NCBI RefSeq assembly: GCF_900188165.1
Contig: NZ_FZOS01000010.1
Coordinates: 62,001 to 126,000, forward strand
DNA from: Edaphosphingomonas laterariae
Lineage (GTDB): Bacteria > Pseudomonadota > Alphaproteobacteria > Sphingomonadales > Sphingomonadaceae
Direction of reading: 5' to 3'
Length of the DNA: 64,000 nt
A program made the position numbers and the translations under genes. Positions 17,991 to 25,579 of the stretch are shown here, piece by piece (the stretch's first letter is position 1; each line of letters begins with the position of its first letter). The notes under the pieces are model-generated. The model ran no database searches and was not told where the DNA came from. It was given only the letters and a program-made list of their open reading frames with translations.

Positions 17991-20363
17991 TTATTGCCGT
18001 GCCATGGCGGATTTCAGATAGGCTTGGATGAGCTCGTCCTTGTCCTCCAGCGGTTCGCCGGTCACGTCGACCAGCGCCTTGTGGATCGTGCCGGTGAAGG
18101 CGAAGGGCGGCTTATATTCGTCCGCCAGCATCACCGGCGAACCATTGTCGCTGCCCACGCACACGCCGGCACCCAGACCCAGTTGGATCGGGATCGTGAC
18201 CGGCATGTCGCCCTGCCCGACCTGCTTGCCATCGACCAGCAGCTTCACCGTCGCCGGCGTGCCCTTGCCCTTGGCCAGATCGGGTTTGCCGGTGGGGGTG
18301 AATTCGAAGCTCAGCACATGGTCGCCAGCCGGCACGTCGCTGTCGGAGACCACCTTGAAACGCTGGTCCGCGACATAATTATAGCCGTAGATGAGTTTGC
18401 CGCCCTTTACATAGAGCACGAAGCCGCCGTCATTTCCGCCCATGGTGAACACGGCGCCCTCGGCCCCGTCCTTGGGCATGGTGACATGCACCGACACCGA
18501 ATGGGCGACATTCAGCACGCGCGGCGCGGCGTTGCCCGGCACGACCTGGGTTCCCGGATAATAGATATATTTGGTGCGGCCGACCGCGATCTGCGGGCGC
18601 GGTTCGCCCAGCCGCAACGTGCCGCGGCTGTCGATCGGCAGCACATTATATTTGCCGGCCTCGGCATACCACATGCCGATCATCTCGATCAGGCGGGCGC
18701 GTTCCTTGTCCGCCAGATTGCTGGTTTCGGCCGGATCCTTGGCGAGGTTGTAAAGCTCCCACCCTTCGGCATCGAGCTTGGTGAGCATGTCATGATCGAG
18801 CGGATCGCCAAAGCTGCGCCCGCTTTCGACGAAGGATATGCCCGGCCACGGGCACACCGCGCGCCAGCCGTCATGGTAGAGCGACCGGTGCCCGAACATC
18901 TCGAAATATTGGGTCTTGTGCAGCCCTTCGGCCTTGGCGTCGTCGAAGGTGTTTTTCAGGCTGAACCCTTCGATCGGGGCCTGGGTGACGCCACGGATCG
19001 CGGCCGGCGGCTCCACCCCGCAGCAATCGAGCGCGGTCGGCACCAGATCGATCGCATGGCAGAATTGCGTGCGGATCTCGCCCTTGGCCTTGATGCCCTT
19101 TGGCCAGCTGACGATGAACGGATCGGATACGCCGCCGCGATAGGTTTCGCGTTTCCAGCGGCGGAAGGGCGTGTTGCCCGCGTGGGTCCAGCCCCAGGGG
19201 AAGTGGTTGAAATATTTCGGGCCGCCAATGTCGTCGATCGCCGCCAGATTCTGCTCCAGATCGTCCGGCACATTGTTGAAGAACTTGTTCTCGTTCACCG
19301 AACCGGAAGGCCCACCCTCGGCGCTCGACCCATTGTCGGAAACCAGCATGATCAGCGTGTTGTCATATTCGCCGATCTCCTTCAGGAACGCGATCAGCTC
19401 GCCGATATAATGGTCGGTATGTTCCAGGAAGCCGGCGAACACCTCCATCATCCGGGCATATAGCCTGCGTTCATTTTCGGGCAGCTTGCCCCAGTCCTGC
19501 ACGTCGGGATCGTGGCGGGAAAGCTCGGCATCCTTGGTCACCAGCCCCATCTTCTTCTGCCGGGCAAATGTCTCCTCGCGATAGGCATCCCAGCCGCCGT
19601 CGAACTTGCCCTTATATTTGTCGGCCCATTCCTTGGGCACATGGTGCGGTGCGTGCTGCGCGCCGGTGCAGAAATACATGTAGAAGGGCTTTTGCGGCGC
19701 GACCTGCTTGGCATCGGCGATCATCGCCTTGGCCTGCGCCACCAGATCGGGGGTCAGGTGATAGCCTTCCTCCGGCGTCTTTTCGGGCTCGGTCTGCGTG
19801 TTGTCGCGCACCAGTTCGGGATAATATTGGTGCGTGTCGCCCCCCAGGAAGCCGTAATAGCGTTCGAACCCGCGCCCCAGCGGCCAGCGATTATAGGGCC
19901 CGGCGGCGGACGTCTGCTCGGTCGGCGTCAGGTGCCACTTGCCGATGGCATAGGTGTTATAGCCCTGTTCCAGCAGGATTTCGGAGATGAAGCCGTTTTC
20001 GAACGGGATGATGCCGTTGCCGCCGGGAAAGCCGGTCGATCCTTCGGTGATGCACGACATGCCGTTCGAATGATGGTTGCGCCCGGTGATGAAGCAGGAG
20101 CGCGAGGGCGAACAGAGCGCCGTCGTGTGCATATTGGCGTAACGCAGCCCATCGGCGGCGAGCGCGTCGATATTGGGCGTGTGGATCGGGCTGCCATAAC
20201 AGCCGAGATGGCCGAAGCCGGTATCGTCGAGGATGATGAACAGCACGTTCGGCATGCCTTCCTTCGCGCGCAGCGGCGCGGGCCAGGACGGCTCCGAAAC
20301 ATCGAAGGTTCGGCCGATCACACCGTTAAATGCCTGTCCGGCCGAATATTCCTTGAGCGCCAT
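17991..20363 (-). CDS. Arylsulfatase (sulfatase family S1) with C-terminal beta-sandwich
   Basis: This 790-residue sulfatase hydrolyses sulfate esters. The N-terminal alkaline-phosphatase-fold domain has the metal motif FIILDDTGFGHLGCYG, and the formylglycine site LCSPSRSCFITGRNHH. It also has GKWHLTP, the His pair in GAQHAPHHVP and the metal Asp/Asn of VSDNGSS. The last 150 residues look like a concanavalin-type jelly roll (VKLLVDGKQVGQGDM and similar strands). No signal peptide is seen, so it may be cytosolic. The Cys-type site needs a formylglycine-generating enzyme, which is not in the window. ATG 20363 has GGAGG six bases upstream; the open frame continues antisense through fdhD only by chance. 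Confidence 0.93.
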   Translation of the reverse strand: MALKEYSAGQAFNGVIGRTFDVSEPSWPAPLRAKEGMPNVLFIILDDTGFGHLGCYGSPIHTPNIDALAADGLRYANMHTTALCSPSRSCFITGRNHHSNGMSCITEGSTGFPGGNGIIPFENGFISEILLEQGYNTYAIGKWHLTPTEQTSAAGPYNRWPLGRGFERYYGFLGGDTHQYYPELVRDNTQTEPEKTPEEGYHLTPDLVAQAKAMIADAKQVAPQKPFYMYFCTGAQHAPHHVPKEWADKYKGKFDGGWDAYREETFARQKKMGLVTKDAELSRHDPDVQDWGKLPENERRLYARMMEVFAGFLEHTDHYIGELIAFLKEIGEYDNTLIMLVSDNGSSAEGGPSGSVNENKFFNNVPDDLEQNLAAIDDIGGPKYFNHFPWGWTHAGNTPFRRWKRETYRGGVSDPFIVSWPKGIKAKGEIRTQFCHAIDLVPTALDCCGVEPPAAIRGVTQAPIEGFSLKNTFDDAKAEGLHKTQYFEMFGHRSLYHDGWRAVCPWPGISFVESGRSFGDPLDHDMLTKLDAEGWELYNLAKDPAETSNLADKERARLIEMIGMWYAEAGKYNVLPIDSRGTLRLGEPRPQIAVGRTKYIYYPGTQVVPGNAAPRVLNVAHSVSVHVTMPKDGAEGAVFTMGGNDGGFVLYVKGGKLIYGYNYVADQRFKVVSDSDVPAGDHVLSFEFTPTGKPDLAKGKGTPATVKLLVDGKQVGQGDMPVTIPIQLGLGAGVCVGSDNGSPVMLADEYKPPFAFTGTIHKALVDVTGEPLEDKDELIQAYLKSAMARQ

Positions 20364-20591
20364 GATCATCCTCCGCATCAAAAAGATCGGATCGGCGAAC
20401 CGCCACACGTCGGTTGGGATGCGCAACGACTCGACGCTGCCCCGCACGGCCGATCGGCGGGGCACGCTAACCCGCGTGCCAAGGCCGCGCCCATCGGTGA
20501 CAACCCTGACCGCGCCTGAGGGCGGTCGATCACGCGCGGCCGCCGATGCCCTTGGCTGGGGTGGCCGGGGATTGTGGGCTATAGCGCGGCC

Positions 20592-21380
20592 ATGGAACCC
20601 TTTGTTTCGCGCGCCTTCACCCGCCTCGCCCCCGATGGCCGTCGCGAGCCCGCCACGCGCCGGATCGCGCTCGAAACCCCGATCGCGATCGAGGTGAACG
20701 GCCTCGGCTATGCCGTGATGATGGCGAGCCCCGTCGACCTCGCCGATTTCGCCTTCGGCTTCTGCCATGCCGAACGGCTGATCGACACCGCCGCCGATAT
20801 CGTCGACATCGCCACCCACGCGCATGATCGCGGCGTCATCCTGCGCGTCACGCTGATCCCCGAACGCGCGGACCGCGTGGTCGATCGCGTCCGCCACCGC
20901 GTCTCCGAATCCTCCTGCGGGCTGTGCGGCCTGGAAAATCTGGAACAGGCGCTGCGCCCGCTGCCGCGCGTCACCGCGATATCCAGCATCGGCGAACCCG
21001 CCCTGTTCGCCGCCCTTGCCGAACTGGGCGCCAATCAGCCGATCAACCGGGCCACCAACGCCACCCACGCCGCGGCCCTGCTTTCGGCCGATGGCGCGAT
21101 CCGCCTGGTGCGCGAGGATGTCGGCCGTCACAACGCCTTCGACAAGCTGATCGGCGCGATGCTGGCCGGGGGGCTGGACTGGGCTGGCGGCGCCGCGCTG
21201 CTCACCGCGCGCTGTTCGTTCGAACTGGTCGAAAAAGCCGTGCTCGCCAACTGCCCGCTGCTCGTCACCATCTCCGCGCCGACCAGCCTCGCGCTCGATC
21301 GCGCGGAGGCCGCGGGCCTCAGGCTCATCACCCTCGCCCGGCCGGATGCCGCGCTGGAAGCGGGGGCGGCGACGGGCTAG
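20592..21380 (+). CDS. fdhD: Formate dehydrogenase accessory sulfurtransferase FdhD
   Basis: FdhD passes sulfur from a cysteine desulfurase to the molybdenum cofactor of formate dehydrogenase. The 262-residue protein has the functional CxxC in SSCGLCGLENL, preceded by FAFGFCHAERLI, and the stretch EDVGRHNAFDKLIG with TARCSFELVEKAV typical of the family. It starts at ATG 20592 (MEPFVSRAFTR). No formate dehydrogenase genes are in the window. hemB begins ten bases after its stop, so the two are probably cotranscribed. Confidence 0.94.
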   Translation: MEPFVSRAFTRLAPDGRREPATRRIALETPIAIEVNGLGYAVMMASPVDLADFAFGFCHAERLIDTAADIVDIATHAHDRGVILRVTLIPERADRVVDRVRHRVSESSCGLCGLENLEQALRPLPRVTAISSIGEPALFAALAELGANQPINRATNATHAAALLSADGAIRLVREDVGRHNAFDKLIGAMLAGGLDWAGGAALLTARCSFELVEKAVLANCPLLVTISAPTSLALDRAEAAGLRLITLARPDAALEAGAATG

Positions 21381-21390
21381 AAGCCGGGGC

Positions 21391-22386
21391 ATGACTCACG
21401 CCAGCTTCCCCGCCCTCCGCCTCCGCCGCACCCGTGCCACCGCCTGGAGCCGCGCGCTCGTCGCCGAGACGCACCTGTCGCCCGCGCACCTGATCTGGCC
21501 GCTGTTCGTGACCGAAGGCACGGGCGTCACCGATCCGGTGAGCACGCTGCCCGGCGTGTCGCGCCATTCGGTCGATCGCATCGGCGCGGTAGCGAAGGAA
21601 GCGAAGGCGCTCGGCATCGGCTGCATCGCCTTGTTCCCCAACACGCCGCGCGAGCTGCGCACCGATGACGGGCGCGAGGCGCTGAACCCCGACAATCTGA
21701 TGTGCCGCGCAATCCGGGCGATCAAGGATGCGGTGCCCGATATCGGCGTGCTGACCGATGTCGCGCTCGACCCTTATACCGCGCACGGGCATGACGGGCT
21801 GGTCGACGCGACCGGCTATGTGCTGAACGACGAAACGAGCGAACTGCTCGTCGCGCAGGCGATCGTCCAGGCGGAAGCGGGGGCGGATATCGTGGCCCCG
21901 TCCGACATGATGGACGGGCGCGTCGGCGCGATCCGGCAGGCGCTGGAACGCGAAGGCCATCGCAACGTCCAGATCATGGCCTATTCGGCCAAATATGCGA
22001 GCGCCTTCTATGGCCCGTTCCGCGATGCAGTCGGTTCCGGCGGGCTGCTGAAGGGCGACAAGCGCGCTTACCAGATGGATTATGCCAATGCGGAAGAAGC
22101 GCTGCGCGAAGTGGCGCTCGATCTGGCCGAAGGCGCCGACAGCGTGATGGTGAAGCCCGGCCTGCCCTATCTGGACATCGTGCGCCGCGTGAAGGAGCGG
22201 TTCGAGGTGCCTGTCTTCGCCTATCAGGTGTCCGGCGAATATGCGATGATCGAGGCCGCCGTCGCTGCCGGCGCGGGCGACCGCGACGCGCTGGTGATCG
22301 AAACGCTGACGGCCTTCCGCCGCGCCGGCTGTTCGGGCGTGCTGACCTACCACGCCCACCACGCCGCGCGCCTGCTTGGCGCCTGA
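21391..22386 (+). CDS. hemB: Delta-aminolevulinic acid dehydratase, metal site without cysteines
   Basis: HemB joins two 5-aminolevulinate molecules to porphobilinogen in haem synthesis. The 331-residue protein has the two Schiff-base lysines, Lys201 in MAYSAKYASAFYG and Lys255 in SVMVKPGLPYLD. The catalytic zinc site of other HemB proteins is a DVCLCPYTxHGHCG-like stretch. Here it reads DVALDPYTAHGHDG, so all three Cys ligands are replaced by Ala/Asp, the pattern of Mg-dependent, zinc-independent forms. It starts at ATG 21391, ten bases after fdhD, and is followed by a GNAT gene 31 bases on. Confidence 0.96.
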   Translation: MTHASFPALRLRRTRATAWSRALVAETHLSPAHLIWPLFVTEGTGVTDPVSTLPGVSRHSVDRIGAVAKEAKALGIGCIALFPNTPRELRTDDGREALNPDNLMCRAIRAIKDAVPDIGVLTDVALDPYTAHGHDGLVDATGYVLNDETSELLVAQAIVQAEAGADIVAPSDMMDGRVGAIRQALEREGHRNVQIMAYSAKYASAFYGPFRDAVGSGGLLKGDKRAYQMDYANAEEALREVALDLAEGADSVMVKPGLPYLDIVRRVKERFEVPVFAYQVSGEYAMIEAAVAAGAGDRDALVIETLTAFRRAGCSGVLTYHAHHAARLLGA

Positions 22387-22417
22387 TCCCAATCGCACAC
22401 GCCCCTTGGAGACAGCG

Positions 22418-22972
22418 ATGATCGAAACCGCACGGCTTGTGCTGAAGCCGATAACCGAGGCCGACAAGGGCTGGGTGGCCGCGCAGGCGGCGGACCCGCA
22501 GGTGATGACCTATCTGGGCGGGCCGATGGCGCGGACGATGAGCGACGAGAAGGTGGACAAGATGATCCGCCTGCAGGCCGATCGCGGTTTCAGCTTCTTC
22601 GGCCTGTTCCGCAAGGATCATGGCCGCCCGATCGGCCTGTGCGGCCTGAAGCTGTTCGACGCGGAAGGCGCGACGCTGCCGGGCGAACTGGAGATCGGCT
22701 GGCGCATCGACGCCGATTGCTGGGGACAGGGCTATGCGCGCGAGGCGGCATCGGTCAGCCTGGATTATGCCTTCGGCGTCGTGAAGGGCGAACGGGTGAT
22801 CGCGATCACCAGCCCACGCAACCGGGGCAGCTGGGGCCTGATGGAACGGCTGGGCATGACCCGGCGGCCCGACCTCGATTTCAACGACGTCCGCGTGCCG
22901 CCGGAGGACAACCCCACCATCCTTTACATGATCGAGGCCAAGGACTGGGAGGTCGGCGCATGGAAGGCGTGA
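22418..22972 (+). CDS. GNAT family N-acetyltransferase (RimJ/RimL-like)
   Basis: This 184-residue acetyl-CoA-dependent acetyltransferase begins ETARLVLKPITEADKGWV, the typical RimJ/RimL-type start. It has ELEIGWRIDADCWGQGYARE, the acetyl-CoA-binding region on beta-4/alpha-3, and SPRNRGSWGLMERLGM near the end. The acceptor substrate cannot be inferred. A GGAG ribosome site precedes ATG 22418. Its last 13 bases overlap the start of the next gene, so it belongs to the fdhD-hemB operon. Confidence 0.9.
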   Translation: MIETARLVLKPITEADKGWVAAQAADPQVMTYLGGPMARTMSDEKVDKMIRLQADRGFSFFGLFRKDHGRPIGLCGLKLFDAEGATLPGELEIGWRIDADCWGQGYAREAASVSLDYAFGVVKGERVIAITSPRNRGSWGLMERLGMTRRPDLDFNDVRVPPEDNPTILYMIEAKDWEVGAWKA

Positions 22973-23493
22973 CGATCCTGCCCTTCGAAGGCGCGGCGCC
23001 GGATGTCGCCCGTGCCGGCTTCATTGCGCCCGGCGCGCGGATCATCGGTAGCGTCAGCCTGGGGGAAGGTGCCAGCATCTGGTATAATTGCGTGCTGCGC
23101 GGCGATGTCGCCCCGATCGCGGTGGGCGCGCGCACCAATATCCAGGACGGCACGATCGTCCACGTCACCACCAAGCTGCACGACACGGTGATCGGCGCCG
23201 ATTGCCTGATCGGCCACACCGCGATCATCCATGGCTGCCGGCTCCACGACCGGGCCTTTGTGGGCCTGGGCGCGATCGTGATGGACGGTTGCGAGATCGA
23301 AAGCGATGCGATGCTGGCGGCGGGCGCAATGCTGACGCCGGGCAAGCGGATCCCGAGCGGACAGATGTGGGCCGGCCGCCCGGCCAAATATGTTCGCGAT
23401 CTGACGCCGGACGAGCTGGCCGCCCACCAGAAGGGCGTGGCCGGCTATGTCGCGCTGGCCCGCCGCCACGCGGCGGCGATCGCGACTGCCTGA
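22960..23493 (+). CDS. Gamma-carbonic anhydrase family (hexapeptide repeat) protein
   Basis: A 177-residue left-handed beta-helix protein made of hexapeptide repeats. The features match gamma-carbonic anhydrase-like proteins (YrdA/PaaY type): IWYNCVLRGDVAPIAVG with the Arg/Asp-Gln region, TNIQDGTIVHVT with one metal His, LIGHTAIIHGC with the paired His ligands, and a C-terminal helix after WAGRPAKYVRDLT. Many such proteins bind zinc or iron; not all show carbonic anhydrase activity. ATG 22960 lies inside the GNAT gene's 3' end. The gene ends the operon and converges on a lipoprotein gene. Confidence 0.93.
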   Translation: MEGVTILPFEGAAPDVARAGFIAPGARIIGSVSLGEGASIWYNCVLRGDVAPIAVGARTNIQDGTIVHVTTKLHDTVIGADCLIGHTAIIHGCRLHDRAFVGLGAIVMDGCEIESDAMLAAGAMLTPGKRIPSGQMWAGRPAKYVRDLTPDELAAHQKGVAGYVALARRHAAAIATA

Positions 23494-23508
23494 CCCGATC
23501 AGGTTAGA

Positions 23509-24021
23509 TCAGGGCTGGGCGAGCTTCGCCGCGAGTTCATTGAAGGTCGTGCGCTGGGTATCGTCCAGCGCCGAAACCTTGCCCCACGCTTCGGCCAGCG
23601 CGGGCGAAGGCACGCCGCCCGAGGCCACCATCATCGCATCGAGCGTCGCCAGCGCGGAGGAGACCGGGCCGCGCGTCTCATCGAGCCGGGTCAGCGCCTG
23701 CTGCGCGGCGATCCACGCCTCGCTGCCCGCCGCCTGACCACCGGCGGCCGCAACCGCACGGCGCGACGGCGCCAGTTCGCGCTCGAACCGCGCCCGCGAC
23801 GCATCGGCGGCCGCCACCTCCGCCGCGATCCGGCCGTCGCTGGCAGAATCGATCGGGACGGGATTCGCCGCCGTTGATTCGGCCTCCGGTTCCTCGATCG
23901 GCAATTTTTCCACCGCGCGCGGCGCCAGCGACGGATAGGAGGTGCGCGATTCGGCACAACCGGCGAGCAGCCCAAGGGCTAGAAGCGGCGCAGACAGCGC
24001 GATCTTGGGGTTCAAATGCAT
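23509..24021 (-). CDS. Putative lipoprotein, unknown function
   Basis: I do not recognise this 170-residue protein. It has a lipoprotein signal, MHLNPKIALSAPLLALGLLA followed by GC, with the lipobox Cys at residue 22. The mature part is Ala-rich: a disordered-looking acidic stretch (about 40-60), then helices that look like coiled coil (AAEVAAADASRARFERELAP), and a C-terminal helical segment ending LAAKLAQP. No enzymatic motif is seen. It converges on the carbonic-anhydrase-like gene, 15 bases away, and is upstream and divergent from the tRNA gene. Confidence 0.8.
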   Translation of the reverse strand: MHLNPKIALSAPLLALGLLAGCAESRTSYPSLAPRAVEKLPIEEPEAESTAANPVPIDSASDGRIAAEVAAADASRARFERELAPSRRAVAAAGGQAAGSEAWIAAQQALTRLDETRGPVSSALATLDAMMVASGGVPSPALAEAWGKVSALDDTQRTTFNELAAKLAQP

Positions 24022-24102
24022 GCCATGGCTTTACGTGTGCAAATTATCTGCGGCAACGGGGTTGCGCTCCCGAAAATGTGCGGCTAACAGCGCCACTCCA
24101 AC

Positions 24103-24179
24103 GCGCCCGTAGCTCAGCTGGATAGAGCATCAGACTACGAATCTGAGGGTCGGACGTTCGAATCGTTCCGGGCGCGCCA
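24103..24179 (+). tRNA. tRNA-Arg (anticodon ACG)
   Basis: A full cloverleaf can be drawn. The acceptor stem is GCGCCCG with CGGGCGC, the D-stem GCTC/GAGC, the anticodon stem TCAGA/TCTGA with loop CTACGAA, and the T-arm has TTCGAAT. The anticodon ACG is at 24137-24139, reading CGN arginine codons after A-to-I editing. The 3' CCA is encoded (24177-24179). Confidence 0.98.
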
Positions 24180-24183
24180 ACAT

Positions 24184-24223
24184 CCCCCGCCACAGTCAAA
24201 TGACTTGGCGGGGGTTTGTTTTT
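24184..24223 (+). terminator. Rho-independent terminator of tRNA-Arg
   Basis: CCCCCGCCA pairs with TGGCGGGGG and, after one bulged C, AGTCA pairs with TGACT around an AA turn. TTTGTTTTT follows. It starts four bases after the tRNA CCA end and is one of the clearest terminators in the window. Confidence 0.95.
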
Positions 24224-24224
24224 C

Positions 24225-24443
24225 CGGCACCTGCCGCGTTCTCCCATTCGCATTTGAGATCGGACGCCCAGCCGCCCGGCCGCCGTTCCGTTGGTTCAAG
24301 GTGAGGGTTCACAAGCCCGTCGCCCCAGCGATGATCGCGACGGTCAGTCGCAGCCGCCAGCCGCAGCCGCCAGTCTCCAGACGCGACGCGGGGGCAGCCG
24401 GTAGCCCGGCCACCCCCTTGCCCCCCTTTAACGCTGGCTGCGC
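24225..24443. other. Spacer with no recognised feature
   Basis: These 219 bases lie between the tRNA terminator and the end of the leftward phosphatase gene. They hold short GC-rich direct repeats around 24350-24375 (CAGCCGCCAG-like units). No gene, RNA or promoter could be supported. Confidence 0.5.
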
Positions 24444-25504
24444 CTATTGCAGCATGATCGTCCGCAGCCGGTTCAGATCATCGTCGGTGAAGCCGAGCTT
24501 CGCCTTCAGATAGCCGGCGGAACCGCCATAGGTCGCATCCAGATGGTCGAAGAACTGGGCGAGGTGCGATTTGCCCGCCGACGTGTAGAGCGGCTCGGCC
24601 TTGGCCGGCCCCTTGGCGCGGCTCGCCAGATAATATTTGACCATCGGGTTGTTCGGATATTGGCCGGCGGCGATCGGCGGCATCTCATTTTCCACGCGCC
24701 GCAATTCGGTCGACAGGTGATAATCCTTGAGGATCGTTTCACGATCGACGCCGAGCGCGTCGTAGATCAGCGCCGTGGCGACGCCGGTGCGATCCTGGCC
24801 CGCGGAGCAATGATAGACGACCGCCCCGTCGCCGGCGAGCAGCCGCTTGAACAGCGAACGAAGCTGGGGCGCGATGGTGAGTTCGATGCCGCTATAGATA
24901 TTGTCGCGCTCGCCCGCGCTCATCTTCGCGAACATCGGCACGATCGAATAATCGTTGGAGATGAACAGCGCGCCCATCCGGTCATCGAGCAGATCGGGCG
25001 CGACTTCGCGTTCCTCGAGCGTGCGGAAATCGACGACGGTGCCGATATCGAGCTGGCCGAGCAGGGTATAATCGCCCTCCGTCAGCATCGGCATCGCACC
25101 CGAACGGAACGCCTTGCCCCACCGCACAACCTTGCCGTCGCGCGTCTTGTAGCCGCCGAGATCGCGGAAGTTGCTGCCCTTTCCAGCGGCAGCACGCGTT
25201 CGGCCGCCACCAGCGGCGCGCCATCGCCGCGCTGCATGATGACGAACAGGCGCTCACCCGCCGGCACGCTGGCGGTCAGCCGCCGTGCCGTGCTGGCGCG
25301 CGCGACCGCGCTGTCGCCGTCATCCAGCTGCGTATCCTTGCTGAGCCAGAAGCTTGCCGCCGCCGCATCGTCGCGCTCGATCACCACCGTCTGCGCATCC
25401 TGACGCTGCACGCGCAGCGGCTCGGCCGCCATTGCCGTGCCCGAAAGCCACAGGGCCACCATCGCCACCCCGCCGATCTTCGCCACCATTCCCATCAGCT
25501 CCAT
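24444..25504 (-). pseudogene. Exported tyrosine-type phosphatase, interrupted by a one-base frameshift
   Basis: Two overlapping leftward frames make one protein. The first (25504 to about 25180) has a signal peptide (MVAKIGGVAMVALWLSGTAM, then AAEP) and a beta-rich domain ending RVLPLE. The second (from about 25178 to 24444) carries on exactly as family members do, with GSNFRDLGGYKTRDGKVVRW, and holds the catalytic P-loop HCSAGQDRTG (CX5R). One extra G in the GGG run at 25177-25179 would restore a 353-residue phosphatase reading LERGSNFRDLGGY. It starts 75 bases after the TonB receptor stop and likely belongs to the sigma/FecR/receptor operon. The lesion may be real or a sequencing error in a G run. 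Confidence 0.85.
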
Positions 25505-25579
25505 CCTCCTCCTTATTTCAGAGAGACGGCCGATCCCGCCCTGCCGGATCGGCCGCCCCGCTTTTGCCAGCCCGCTGGA

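Noticed and set aside
20364-21392. Upstream extension of the arylsulfatase frame to 1133 residues
   Set aside because: It runs antisense through fdhD. The sulfatase has a good ribosome site and family-like N-terminus at 20363.
24340-24380. Short tandem CAGCCGCCAG-like units, considered as a repeat array
   Set aside because: Only two or three imperfect GC-rich copies and no spacer structure, so neither CRISPR nor a meaningful tandem repeat.
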